Source of the DNA: Lachnospiraceae bacterium | Lineage (GTDB): Bacteria; Bacillota_A; Clostridia; Lachnospirales; Lachnospiraceae | Length of the DNA: 52,104 bases | Assembly (NCBI GenBank): GCA_024689605.1 | Contig: JAILDD010000050.1 | Span: 1 to 52,104 of the forward strand | Direction of reading: 5' to 3' | Shown here: positions 1-7,997 of the stretch, in pieces | Layout of the letters: every line of letters begins with the position of its first letter | Position numbering within the stretch: position 1 is the first letter of the stretch | Made by a program: the position numbers and the translations under genes | Notes under the pieces: model-generated | Database searches by the model: none | Told to the model about the DNA's origin: nothing | The model's input: the letters and a program-made list of their open reading frames with translations, nothing else

Positions 1-483
1 CCTGTACATATCTATCTTTGTGGCCTTGCTCATTATGCCGTAAAACATACCGGCACTCAGTTTATGAAAAATCGATTCCCTGCCGCGGCTTTTCTTTACG
101 CCCTCTACTATCTCATAACCTTCTTCCCAAAGCCTGTACATCTCTATCAGTACTTCAGGAGGATGCTGAAGATCGCAGTCCATTACAGCTGCACAGCCGC
201 CCTTTGCGGCACCGAGCCCTGCAAAAATAGCTGCTTCTTTACCGAAATTCCTGGAAAAGCATACATACCGCACTGACGGATCCTTCTCTGAAGCCTCCTC
301 TATGCGTTCCTGAGTAAGATCAGATGATCCGTCATTAACAAAAATAAGCTCATAAATGATGCCCGCATCATCCATCAGAGCTTTAAGGGTTTCTGCTGTC
401 TTCAGTATCATCCCTTCCTCATTATAGGCAGGGATGACCACTGACAGCATCTTATTATCCTGTTGTAACTCATTTTTATCCAT
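1..483 (-). CDS. Glycosyltransferase family 2 (DPM1/GtrB-like), 3' end outside window
   Basis: The frame is open from ATG at 481-483 to the left edge, giving 161 codons; the C-terminus lies outside the window. Translation begins MDKNELQQDN and then shows the GT-A nucleotide-sugar fold: VVIPAYNEE at about residues 15-23, FVNDGSSD at about 45-52, RNFGKEAAIFAGL in the middle, and the metal-binding DxD stretch MDCDLQHPP. This series is characteristic of polyprenyl-phosphate sugar transferases of the DPM1/GtrB type, which load a sugar from a nucleotide donor onto undecaprenyl phosphate at the inner membrane face. Full-length members carry one or two C-terminal membrane helices, which cannot be checked here. 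It is transcribed in the same direction as the accessory genes upstream, with a 66-base gap. The donor sugar is unknown. Confidence 0.85.
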   Translation of the reverse strand, partial: MDKNELQQDNKMLSVVIPAYNEEGMILKTAETLKALMDDAGIIYELIFVNDGSSDLTQERIEEASEKDPSVRYVCFSRNFGKEAAIFAGLGAAKGGCAAVMDCDLQHPPEVLIEMYRLWEEGYEIVEGVKKSRGRESIFHKLSAGMFYGIMSKATKIDMYR

Positions 484-549
484 AGTTATGGCTTATTATA
501 GCACAATTGCGCAGTTTTCGCCATCCCGGACTCACTCTTCCCCGGCAGA

Positions 550-831
550 TCACGAAAGCAGTTCCCTGAATTCATCTTCGGATACTTCACCCTTAGCATA
601 TCCGCAAAGCGCCCCTGCAGTGGTCTTAAGCACTGTGGCACTTGTTTCGATAGAATCATACACCTCGTCTGTGAGCCATCCCTTTTCTGCAATCTCGCCC
701 ACAGGCAGTACGATACGGTAAATAAGGGTTATTTTCGACGGATAGTCACTGTCCGCATCATCCGCAGCATCTTCTGTAAGCACGGCATACCCCCCGGCCG
801 GAAGCACAGAATTTAATAAAGACAATGCCAC
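550..831 (-). CDS. C-terminal part of a YbjN/T3S-chaperone-like protein, separated by an in-frame TGA
   Basis: An open stretch of 93 codons beginning at GTG 829-831, immediately after the TGA that ends the preceding ORF and in the same frame. It is probably the C-terminal half of the protein begun at 1080, not a separate gene. LSLLNSVLPAGGY and TLIYRIVLPVGE align with ISLVNATTQAGCF and ALAYSLKTPIVKG of the intact 157-residue paralogue at 3641-4114, and the following helix (LTDEVYDSIETSATVL) matches LSEKEMAELCDRLVAV. Those features resemble the alpha/beta YbjN / type III chaperone-like fold. GTG reinitiation by coupling is possible, but there is no ribosome site of its own. It may be a pseudogene half, a reinitiated fragment or a recoded product. 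Confidence 0.5.
   Translation of the reverse strand: MALSLLNSVLPAGGYAVLTEDAADDADSDYPSKITLIYRIVLPVGEIAEKGWLTDEVYDSIETSATVLKTTAGALCGYAKGEVSEDEFRELLS
772..811 (-). other. Stem-loop just downstream of in-frame TGA (SECIS-like geometry, unproven)
   Basis: On the minus strand, beginning 21 bases after the TGA at 832-834, TTCTGT (806-811) pairs with ACAGAA (772-777) and CGGC (797-800) pairs with GCCG (783-786). These are separated by a five-by-five internal loop and capped by a 10-base G-rich loop (787-796). The apical loop begins 35 bases after the TGA and has G as its second base. Those values fall within the loose geometry described for bacterial SECIS elements. Such hairpins also occur by chance, so this is weak evidence alone. 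Confidence 0.2.
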
Positions 832-1080
832 TCACAGTTTTGCATGTTCTCCGGAACTGTAGCCCGTTATATCCGCAGCTTCCCATTGGAGAACTGCCAG
901 GCCATTGTCAAAAGGATCGCCGCCATATGTTGAAAAAAAGATATCCCCGTAAATATCGGAATCGGTTACAGGCTTTGAAAAAAGCACGGTAAGCACCGGT
1001 CTGTCTTCTTCTATGATCTTTGCCGGTATCTTTTTTCCATCCAGTCTTTCTTTTAAACTTTTTAATATTTCTTCAACCAT
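832..1080 (-). CDS. N-terminal part of YbjN/T3S-chaperone-like protein, ends at in-frame TGA
   Basis: ATG at 1078-1080 is preceded by a purine-rich GGGGG ribosome site about 11 bases upstream. The 82 residues run from a helix (EEILKSLKERLD) through VLTVLFSKP and GDIFFSTYGGDPFDNGLAVLQWEA, then stop at TGA 832-834. The same frame continues open to 550, and the whole 177-codon frame aligns along its length with the intact paralogue at 3641-4114. In that alignment the TGA falls opposite a cysteine (ELCILISLVN against KL-stop-VALSLLN). Small acidic proteins of this fold include YbjN and type III secretion chaperones. The stop is most simply a nonsense mutation; recoding is the less likely alternative. 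Confidence 0.5.
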   Translation of the reverse strand: MVEEILKSLKERLDGKKIPAKIIEEDRPVLTVLFSKPVTDSDIYGDIFFSTYGGDPFDNGLAVLQWEAADITGYSSGEHAKL

Positions 1081-1192
1081 ATCGGTATATTCCCCCAGTC
1101 ATTATTTGCCTGCATTAACAGTTTACAGTATGCCGCCTCATCCGCCGAGTTTGGACGCTATCGACACTGCAGCAGGACGTATTCTTTTTATT

Positions 1193-1930
1193 TCATCTTG
1201 CTTTAGATCTTTCATTCAAAAGATAATTCGTCACAGAGTTAGCCAGCGACAGACACACGGATACGCCTCCCCAGATCAACGAAACCAGAGGTCCTGTGAA
1301 AAGAGTCGCCAGACTTCCCGCATTACTAGCCGCAGAAAAAGTGGTATTAATAAACTGTTTTGTTTTATTCCTTGAATCAAGCTTGGTTATCCCGTCCAGA
1401 TAAGTGGCATCATCTCCCCGGACAGCACCCGACGATTTTAAATCCCTTATTTTTTTAACAGCCTGATGTTTGTGATACTGGTATTTTCCCTGAAGAGCAT
1501 AATCTGCCACATTCATAGTAAGTCCTACTGCAGAGACAGTCACGCCTGCCTTAAGCAGATTAGACTTCATCCCGGCTACCAGTTCCGGCTTATCATTTAA
1601 AAATGCCTTGGCAGATTCAGAAGCATAAGACATAATGGTATGCCCCATCCACACCCCGGTAGAAGTAGCCCCCAATCCATACAGATACTGCGCCCCAATA
1701 AATGTGCGGTCAAGTCCGCTGAGATTTCCGTCCGTCACAGCCTTCCAGGTCTTCTTGATCCCCTTCAGGCCGGCAAGAAGCCCTATTGTACTCTTTAATG
1801 CAGTAGCGTCTCCCGCAACCTTGTTTACACCCGTAAGAAGATCATCTGTCCGGATACCGTAAATCTCTGCCGCCTGCCCCTGAGACTGTGCATTCTGCCA
1901 TGGAGTTACTATATCGTTTTTTATGACATC
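1193..1930 (-). pseudogene. C-terminal part (about 245 aa) of frameshifted helical protein
   Basis: Between the TAG at 1949-1951 and the GTG at 1736-1738 this frame has over 60 good coding codons but no ATG, GTG or TTG. It therefore has no plausible start of its own until residue 65. It is best read as the continuation of the 404-codon ORF at 1929-3143 after a +1 shift at TCT-TGA-T, giving one protein of about 649 residues. The part from 1193 to 1738 could alternatively be expressed from the GTG. The sequence is helix- and alanine-rich with two hydrophobic stretches (GVTVSAVGLTMNVA and LATLFTGPLVSLIWGG), followed by LANSVTNYLL near the end. The function is unknown. The C-terminal region resembles in layout the end of the 2511-residue protein at 28133-35668. 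Confidence 0.55.
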
Positions 1931-3143
1931 AAGACTCGGGACGGGTTGCTATATTGAGAGCTGACTCAAGCATCTCCCAGTGATGACGCATCACTCCATC
2001 CTTTACTGCTTTTTCCCACAGCCTGAAAGGAACACGGTACATCTTAAAACTGATCTTTGTCACATTGGGAACATATCCTGTCTGTGACAGGGATATATCC
2101 GCAATATCAGCCTGCGCCAGGCGTCCGGTTTCCACAAGCATGTATACAAGAAGCCGTTCCCTTGCCGAAAGAGCCAGCACCCTGTTTATGAAAGGCAGCC
2201 TCTTCGGCGAATTAATGCCCAGGCCCATCAGCCAGTCATCTGTACGGCTGAGCCCTTCGTACTGCTTTGCTGACAGGGTGGAGTCATACTGCCCCAGGTT
2301 GTACTCCCACCGTACGCCCTGTTCCCGCTGTGCTCTTCTTTCACTATGTTTGTTAAGCCTTACAGCCTTCTGCCTTGCATTGGAAAGGATCCGGCTAAAT
2401 TCTTCTTTCGGATCTTCATCCAAATCTATGATATTGACCTCAGCAGTATCAAGGAAATCCAGTTCTTTCATGTCGTCTGAGTTTTCCTCAAAATGACGGA
2501 TCAGGGTATCATACCTGCTAAGATAATTATCTATATTCCTCGCACGTTTCCCCTTTGCCTCTCCCTTTCCAATTATGGATCTGTACATCTCCACATCAAC
2601 AGCAAAGTTTTTTGCATAATTATACAGAGCCTTTGCTGTTTCAGTCCTTGAAAGGAAATTGTCTTTTTCAAGAATTTCTTTATACTTCCAGAATCTTTCC
2701 AGCTTTGCCTTTGTTTCCTTTAGTGTTTTTCTTTTTTCAGCCTCATCCAGATAATAACCTACCAGTCTTCCAAGTTCATCCCCTGCACGTTCGTTCTCTA
2801 TGATCTCATTTTTCTTTTTACTCTCTAAAAGATATTTTTTGGCCAACGCACCTTTGGAAGACAGTGTATGGAACTGACGTGTACTCCTCATGCTGTCAAG
2901 ACTTTCGCTTCTTGACCGCATCACATCACTGTCGTCTTTTTCTTTCATTCCACCGAGCTTATACTCATCGTCCGATATAATAATATTATTCAGGATATCC
3001 GTGGTCTGTTTAGTCTTATACTTATGGGCAGCCGAATTCTCCGAAATGATCAGTTTATCCGAAGTGATCGATTTGTTCAGATCATCCTTCAGCCCTGTCA
3101 GACTATCCTTCCGCTCCTCGATCAAAATATCCTTTTCTTTCAT
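1929..3143 (-). CDS. Helical protein of unknown function, N-terminal 404 aa (frame broken at TGA)
   Basis: ATG at 3141-3143 overlaps the 3' end of the GNAT gene by 41 bases, suggesting translational coupling; there is no strong ribosome site. The first 130 residues are charged and disordered-looking, then long amphipathic helices follow. The C-terminal third has a pattern also found in the giant protein at 28133-35668: LSARERLLVYMLVETGRL, then about 50 residues later HHWEMLESALNIA. The giant has LSEKQKKLFIKVLGRRDFLD and DWKLFLRALQFVQRAE. The ORF ends at TGA 1929-1931 within GAG-TCT-TGA-TGT. Coding sequence continues in the +1 frame (1193-1930), so the intact ancestor was about 649 residues. 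There is no recognised enzyme motif. Confidence 0.65.
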   Translation of the reverse strand: MKEKDILIEERKDSLTGLKDDLNKSITSDKLIISENSAAHKYKTKQTTDILNNIIISDDEYKLGGMKEKDDSDVMRSRSESLDSMRSTRQFHTLSSKGALAKKYLLESKKKNEIIENERAGDELGRLVGYYLDEAEKRKTLKETKAKLERFWKYKEILEKDNFLSRTETAKALYNYAKNFAVDVEMYRSIIGKGEAKGKRARNIDNYLSRYDTLIRHFEENSDDMKELDFLDTAEVNIIDLDEDPKEEFSRILSNARQKAVRLNKHSERRAQREQGVRWEYNLGQYDSTLSAKQYEGLSRTDDWLMGLGINSPKRLPFINRVLALSARERLLVYMLVETGRLAQADIADISLSQTGYVPNVTKISFKMYRVPFRLWEKAVKDGVMRHHWEMLESALNIATRPES

Positions 3144-3639
3144 TCATGATCTTTTTATCAACCTGACTCAGCCGGCTGACCGGCGGAAGCACATTTTTAC
3201 TATCCAGGACTGTCTGTATCGTTTCGGCACCAAGCATGTCATCCAAACGGTAAACCAGTATTCTTCCCCCCAGATTAAGGGGCATAAATCCCCTTTGGGT
3301 TATGAAGCTGTTGTACTCAAGGGCAGACTCCGGTGCAAGATCAACCCGGGACGTAATGATCTGTATACCTTTCTCCGCAAGATAGCCCTCGGAATATTCA
3401 AGAAGCGCCGTGCATTTTCCCTGTTCCCTGCGGCCCGGAACAGTATAAAGATATTCAAGATATGCTTCTTCGTCGGAATCGGGAATATGTGAAAAAACAG
3501 CGTAACATACTATTTCCTCATTCTCCATTCCCGCGATCATACATATTTCATATCCGCCTCCGAAAACCACATTGCATACATCCTGACCTGCAGTAGCATC
3601 AAGAAATTTTCTGTCCGGTCTTATTCTGTTAAATACCAT
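3103..3639 (-). CDS. GNAT-family N-acetyltransferase
   Basis: I place the start at ATG 3637-3639 (MVFNRIRPDRK), with GGGGAGAAG just upstream inside the end of the previous gene and only one base between TAG and ATG. This gives 178 residues. The GNAT core is visible as the strand EEIVCYAVFSHIP, then EAYLEYLYTVPGRREQGKCTALLEYSEGYL. There, beta-4 is followed by the acetyl-CoA pyrophosphate loop (RxxGK form), and ALEYNSFITQRGFMPLNLGG is the usual C-terminal N-F-Y-xx-xGF region. The substrate is not predictable. It sits inside the accessory operon between a chaperone-like gene and the large helical protein, so it may acetylate a product of the operon; that is inference only. Confidence 0.75.
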   Translation of the reverse strand: MVFNRIRPDRKFLDATAGQDVCNVVFGGGYEICMIAGMENEEIVCYAVFSHIPDSDEEAYLEYLYTVPGRREQGKCTALLEYSEGYLAEKGIQIITSRVDLAPESALEYNSFITQRGFMPLNLGGRILVYRLDDMLGAETIQTVLDSKNVLPPVSRLSQVDKKIMNERKGYFDRGAEG

Positions 3640-3640
3640 C

Positions 3641-4114
3641 CTAAATTCTTCTCCCCGAAATTGCGAATTCCATAAGCCCCCTGCAATTCTGTTCTGACAC
3701 TGACAGTGCCACCGCCACCAGACGGTCACAAAGCTCTGCCATCTCTTTTTCAGAAAGGCCTTTGACTATAGGTGTCTTTAAAGAGTATGCCAGTGCATTT
3801 TCATATTCATCATACTCAAAGCAGCCGGCCTGGGTCGTTGCATTTACCAGACTGATCAGTATGCATAGTTCGGGAATAATATCCGGATCAAGTTCCGGCA
3901 CAAGCAGCACTCTGGCAATGAAAGTATCCTCATCGAAATAAAACTCGCCCTCAGCAAGACCTGCATCCATTCCAAAGCCATGATGCAGAGTTGTCAGCAC
4001 CATGGTTTCCAGCCCGCTTTCTTCTGCGGAGACGAGCATTACCTCGAAATCATCCTCATCCCTGTTTTCCGATATGGTTTTATAAATCTTTTTCAGGATT
4101 TTCTCGTTGTTCAT
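3641..4114 (-). CDS. YbjN / type III chaperone-like small acidic protein
   Basis: The start is ATG 4112-4114 (MNNEKILKK) with AGGGGAG about 10 bases upstream, giving 157 residues. Longer starts run into the upstream terminator. The protein is acidic with an N-terminal helix, a central antiparallel sheet (GEFYFDEDTFIARVLLVPEL), a helix with the YbjN-like LN-like pattern (ILISLVNATTQAGCFEYDEYE), another strand (ALAYSLKTPIV) and a C-terminal helix. That order matches the YbjN / type III secretion chaperone-like fold by eye, though identity cannot be verified here. A diverged paralogue occupies 550-1080 in the same operon. Small acidic proteins beside large cargo-like genes often act as chaperones. 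Confidence 0.55.
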   Translation of the reverse strand: MNNEKILKKIYKTISENRDEDDFEVMLVSAEESGLETMVLTTLHHGFGMDAGLAEGEFYFDEDTFIARVLLVPELDPDIIPELCILISLVNATTQAGCFEYDEYENALAYSLKTPIVKGLSEKEMAELCDRLVAVALSVSEQNCRGLMEFAISGRRI

Positions 4115-4137
4115 GTTCAGTTTTCTCCCCTGAAGCA

Positions 4138-4183
4138 AAAACACCCGATTCAAAAGTTTTTACACTTTTAAACCGGGTGTTTT
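4138..4183 (-). terminator. Intrinsic terminator after chemoreceptor gene
   Basis: Twenty-base arms (4138-4157 and 4164-4183) pair completely on the minus strand with two G-U wobbles. They enclose a six-base loop and are flanked by T runs. It follows the chemoreceptor stop by about 40 bases and separates it from the accessory operon. The outer A/T arms make it look functional on both strands. Confidence 0.85.
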
Positions 4184-4224
4184 ACCATTCATCAACACCT
4201 CATGTATCTATTGTTATCATTTTC

Positions 4225-6693
4225 CTACAGTTCAAATTTGGATATAATCTCCTTAAGTTCCGCAACGGCAGCCTTGCACTGTTCTACCTTAGCCATGCTG
4301 TCCGTAGTATCAGATACCATGTCCGAAGTCTTGCCTGCTATGTCAGAAATGCCTCTGGTGGATTCGTTGACAGTATTGTCTATTCCGCTGATAGCCGATG
4401 CTATGCGGTCGATAGCTTCATTCAGGCTGTCAATGCTCTCGCGTATGGTATCCATGCTCCGGCCGAAGCTTTCAGCATCCTCACGGTACTGCACACTCAC
4501 CTTGCCGAATTCCTCATAATCCGAAAGAACATTGCTCTCAAGGAAGCCTGTAGTCTCTGTCAGACACTCTGCCATCTGGTTAACTGCCGAAACAACCTCT
4601 GTCACAATGTGCCCTATGTCACTGACTGCAGAGGAGGACTGGGTAGCCAGGTTGCCTACTTCGGTAGCAACAACTGCGAATCCCCTTCCTGCCTCGCCTG
4701 CCCTGGCAGCCTCTATGGATGCATTCAGTGCCAGCAGGCTTGTCTGTGAAGATATCTCCATGATGGTACCGGAAAGTGCATTTATCTTGTCCACAGACTT
4801 GGATGCCTGTATAGCCTTTTCGGATTTTTCCTTAACAGACTCATATATCTCTATGGTCTTCCGGCTTGCCTTGTCCGTTGTGGATGCAAGCTCAGTAGCA
4901 CGCTGTGAAACTTCTCTTGACAGGCTGCTTCCGTCTGCCGCAAGTTTTTCGATGCTCTGGGCGCTGTCCTGGATTTCTCCGATATTACCTGTGATGCCGG
5001 CAGTGGTAGCTGCAGTCTCCTGCATGCCTGCTGCCAGTTCTTCTGTGGTAGCGGAGTTATCCTGGCAGATATTGCCCACGCTCCTCATTGTAAGATCCAG
5101 GTCATCAACATTGGAATCGATACTCTGTCCTGCACCTTCAATGGATTCCACAACATCCCTTAAGCTGTCGTGCATGCGTTCCACAGTCCTTGCAATAACG
5201 CCTACTTCGTCAAACTTCTTAGCCAGTGACTTAGCTGCCTTATCTTCCGAGAAATCAAGTCCGGCGATCTTGTTTATAACAGGAACAAGTGCATTTAAGC
5301 CCTTCATCAGCATGGATGAAACAAGAGTCATGGCAACTACTGCCAGGATCAGGCAGAATACCGCATATATGATCATCTTGTTACGCATCTTTGACACGCT
5401 CTTAAGCATCTGTGACTTGTCTGCCGTAACGATCACTATATTGCCATCCTTTGTAAAGGAGTAGCCTGCCACTTTTTTAACACCCTTATATGTGTAGATA
5501 CATGAGCCGTCCGGAACTTCCTTCCCGGCCTGAAGGTCTGCAACGATACCTTTTACCGCATCATTTTCTACAGGCTGACCGATCTTTTCCGGAGTCTTAT
5601 GCCAGAGCATTGTTCCGTCAGGTGATACCATATAAGCATAGGAACCTTCAACACCGGTCATCTCGATCTTGCCTATAAGTGAATCATAGTCGATCTTTAC
5701 CAGCTCATCATAATCTGAAGTAACGAGAACTATATTTCCCGTGTCTGTAAAGGAATAGCCCGCAAGCTTTTTTGCACCTTTATAATCATATATTACATAT
5801 CCGTCATCAACGGTCTTTCCTGCCTGAAGGTCTGCAACTATCCCCTTTACTGCCGCATTTTCCACAGGCTGGCCGATCTTTTCCGGAGTCGGATGCCAGA
5901 GCATGGTTCCGTCAGGTGATACCATATATGCATATGAGCCGTCTGCTACATCTATCTTTATGTTTCCTAAAAGGGAATCATAATCGATCTTCATGAAAGC
6001 ATCATAGTCAGCCGTTACGATAACGATGTCGCCTGCTTTGGTAAATGCATAGCCTGCAAGCTTTGTCGCATCCTTGTATTCATAGAATATTGCACCGGGC
6101 TCCACTTTATTTCCTGCCTGAAGCTCTGCAACTATTCCCTTTACAGCAGCATTTTCTACAGGCTGGCCGATCTTTTCGGTAGTCTGATGCCAGAGCATTG
6201 TACCATCAGGGCTTACCATGTATGCGTATGATCCCTCAACGCCTGTTATTGTCACATTGCCAAGCACTGATTTAAGCGTAGCCCTGTCCGGACGTATTCC
6301 ATCCACTGTAACCTTATCAATAGCCAATGCCGTATTCACAGCCAGATCATAGGCATAATTCTTATAAACCTCTTCACCGAATTCTCTTGAAAAGTCTATG
6401 GACACTGCAGCTTCCTCAGCAAGGTTCTTTGCATATCCGCCATATGCCTCTTCACCGAAGTCCGTGGCAAAGTCCACCGCCACAACAGTCTCCTGCGCCA
6501 GATTAAGGGCATAATTCAGATAAGTAGTCTGCATCGACTTTGAGGCATTCAGCACGCCGCTGATAACCTGTATCAGTACAGCGACAAACAGTACTATACC
6601 TGCAAATAAAGCAATTTTGGTACTCAGCCTTGAAAAGAAACCGACACTCTCGGCTTTCACGGCCGTTTTTGAAGAACTGACTTTAACGTCCAT
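4225..6693 (-). CDS. Methyl-accepting chemotaxis protein with three tandem Cache-like units
   Basis: Membrane chemoreceptor of 822 residues, ATG 6691-6693, with AAGGGGGG ribosome site. Transmembrane helix 1 lies at about 26-48. Residues 61-127 hold two and a half copies of a 26-residue helical repeat ([21 protein letters not shown] type). Residues 139-430 are three near-identical 98-residue Cache-like units; [10 protein letters not shown] recurs at 155, 253 and 351, each followed by TMLWH and EKIGQPVEN. Transmembrane helix 2 is at about 441-463, and then comes a HAMP-like segment. The signalling hairpin carries the conserved [19 protein letters not shown] tip that contacts CheA/CheW. The ligand is unknown; Cache domains usually bind small metabolites outside the cell. 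Typical receptors carry one or two sensory units, so three is unusual. Confidence 0.95.
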   Translation of the reverse strand: MDVKVSSSKTAVKAESVGFFSRLSTKIALFAGIVLFVAVLIQVISGVLNASKSMQTTYLNYALNLAQETVVAVDFATDFGEEAYGGYAKNLAEEAAVSIDFSREFGEEVYKNYAYDLAVNTALAIDKVTVDGIRPDRATLKSVLGNVTITGVEGSYAYMVSPDGTMLWHQTTEKIGQPVENAAVKGIVAELQAGNKVEPGAIFYEYKDATKLAGYAFTKAGDIVIVTADYDAFMKIDYDSLLGNIKIDVADGSYAYMVSPDGTMLWHPTPEKIGQPVENAAVKGIVADLQAGKTVDDGYVIYDYKGAKKLAGYSFTDTGNIVLVTSDYDELVKIDYDSLIGKIEMTGVEGSYAYMVSPDGTMLWHKTPEKIGQPVENDAVKGIVADLQAGKEVPDGSCIYTYKGVKKVAGYSFTKDGNIVIVTADKSQMLKSVSKMRNKMIIYAVFCLILAVVAMTLVSSMLMKGLNALVPVINKIAGLDFSEDKAAKSLAKKFDEVGVIARTVERMHDSLRDVVESIEGAGQSIDSNVDDLDLTMRSVGNICQDNSATTEELAAGMQETAATTAGITGNIGEIQDSAQSIEKLAADGSSLSREVSQRATELASTTDKASRKTIEIYESVKEKSEKAIQASKSVDKINALSGTIMEISSQTSLLALNASIEAARAGEAGRGFAVVATEVGNLATQSSSAVSDIGHIVTEVVSAVNQMAECLTETTGFLESNVLSDYEEFGKVSVQYREDAESFGRSMDTIRESIDSLNEAIDRIASAISGIDNTVNESTRGISDIAGKTSDMVSDTTDSMAKVEQCKAAVAELKEIISKFEL
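5404..6279 (-). repeat. Three tandem 294-bp in-gene repeats (Cache-like units)
   Basis: The DNA encoding residues 139-430 of the chemoreceptor is three consecutive units of 294 bases with long identical stretches, for example around the gccagagcat and cataggctgg-like segments of each copy. This points to recent unequal duplication. Divergence is concentrated in the segment after EKIGQPVEN, between LQAG and the next strand. Confidence 0.85.
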
Positions 6694-6837
6694 TAGCGTA
6701 ACCCCCCTTGTATTTAGTTTTAAGTTTTAGTTTCTATGAGGTTTAATGAAAACCTTTTCCGTAACATTTTACCATAGCCATGACGCATAGTCTATAAAAA
6801 TGTATGCGAAAAAATACAAAAAACATTTTACTTTTTT

Positions 6838-7230
6838 TCAAAAATCCACCAGGTATATTCCTATCCTTATCATATGAAAGCCACCTTTCAACTCCACACT
6901 TGTTACCCTTCCCTTCAGAAGCTTGCCTGCATCCATAAGTCTTGCAAATACCACATTATCCTTTTCCGGCACATATCCAAGTTTCTTACCGGCTTCATTA
7001 AGGATAAGTATCGCCATGTCATCAAATTTGTTGTCTTCGCGCCTGAGGTTCAGCATATCCCCTGCTTTTACACCGTCAAGCACTTCCGGTTCTTTTAAGT
7101 GGGTAGTGCCGGCAATATACGTATCAAAAAGGTGTATTTCTTTTATCAGCGGCTTCAGCACATCCCCCAGCTCATGGCTTTCAACCAGTGACACCATTCC
7201 GCTTTCAGTTTTTGTCAGTTCATTTGCCAT
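6838..7230 (-). CDS. HIRAN-domain protein
   Basis: 130 residues, ATG 7228-7230 with GGAGG about 10 bases upstream; it overlaps the preceding gene by 16 bases. The body from about residue 31 (IHLFDTYIAGTTH) through GVKAGDMLNLRREDNKFDDMAIL and KKLGYVPEKDNVVFARLMDAGK fits the HIRAN domain. The diagnostic points are the RE-x-N-x-xD-x-xAI segment and the LGY(I/V)P motif. HIRAN domains bind DNA 3' ends in HLTF-type proteins and are thought to recognise damaged or stalled DNA. Free-standing bacterial versions have no settled role. It is the last gene of a three-gene run with a J-domain-like and a Sel1-repeat protein. Domain confidence is high; the cellular role is unknown. Confidence 0.8.
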   Translation of the reverse strand: MANELTKTESGMVSLVESHELGDVLKPLIKEIHLFDTYIAGTTHLKEPEVLDGVKAGDMLNLRREDNKFDDMAILILNEAGKKLGYVPEKDNVVFARLMDAGKLLKGRVTSVELKGGFHMIRIGIYLVDF

Positions 7231-7997
7231 GCAATCACGCCTCCGTTTCCGAGGATCCCGGCCAGCATTTCTTCCAGCTGCCTGTCATATTCTTCATATG
7301 ACCTCAGCTCTTCCATCAGGCTCTCTTTTTTTGCTTCCACCGCTTCCGAATCCTCCAGCAGGTACTTATACTGGTACGGATCCGTCTCCCGTATCTTCTT
7401 TATCTGCGCCTGAAGCGAAATGATCTTTTCCTCTATATCCGGAACCTCGCTTATCTCTGTATCCAGTCCCAGCTCATCCAGTGCTTTATTAACCAGCATC
7501 TCACATTCAGTAAGCCCCTCAAGGTCATTGCATTCATATGCGGCCACTGTCCTGTTCCAAAGTTCCATCAGCACCGGTTCCTCGCTCGTCTTTGGGAAAA
7601 TATCAGGATGTATGCGCTTTGCAATCCTGTGGTAGATTTTCTTGATCTTTAACAGTTCTGCCTGTGTTATCCTGCCCGTCTGCCGTGCATTTTCATTTTC
7701 TTCAACCATTTCCTCCAGCTGCTTCTGATATTCTTCCATCTCCCTTGACAGGTATGCCTGAAGAGCTGCCTGATCGATAGCCTCCCCCCTGTTGACAGCT
7801 GCCTGACAGTATGCGATCATCTTTTTCTTCCGTATGCATTCCAGCTTCTTCCTGAATACGGATAGGATGATTTCCCCGAAAGTACGTATGTATTCCTGAT
7901 GCATCTGGAAAGCAATCTTCTTCAGACGGTCCCGTTCTCTGATCAGTTCCACATATTTGTCATAAGTTACATTTCCAAGCCATATCATCTCGCTCAT
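7215..7997 (-). CDS. J-domain-like coiled-coil protein
   Basis: I use ATG 7995-7997 (MSEMIWLGN) because GGGAGG lies seven bases upstream and the ATGA overlaps the upstream stop; the protein is 260 residues. The N-terminal half is helical (RERDRLKKIAFQMHQEY; later SREMEEYQKQLEEMVEENE). In the middle, LLKIKKIYHRIAKRIHPDIF is followed by a helix starting LMELWNRTVAAYECNDLE. This reproduces helix II, the HPD tripeptide and helix III of a J domain, which stimulates Hsp70 ATPase. The C-terminal part is coiled coil (IEEKIISLQAQIKKIRE). It may recruit DnaK to a client or merely keep the fold. It is translationally coupled to both neighbours. Confidence 0.7.
   Translation of the reverse strand: MSEMIWLGNVTYDKYVELIRERDRLKKIAFQMHQEYIRTFGEIILSVFRKKLECIRKKKMIAYCQAAVNRGEAIDQAALQAYLSREMEEYQKQLEEMVEENENARQTGRITQAELLKIKKIYHRIAKRIHPDIFPKTSEEPVLMELWNRTVAAYECNDLEGLTECEMLVNKALDELGLDTEISEVPDIEEKIISLQAQIKKIRETDPYQYKYLLEDSEAVEAKKESLMEELRSYEEYDRQLEEMLAGILGNGGVIAWQMN

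Noticed and set aside
550..3143. Reassignment of TGA to a sense codon in this organism
   Set aside because: Several clearly intact genes end in TGA with a start codon overlapping or just after it (for example the stop at 7994-7996 overlapping the next ATG), so TGA is an ordinary stop here.
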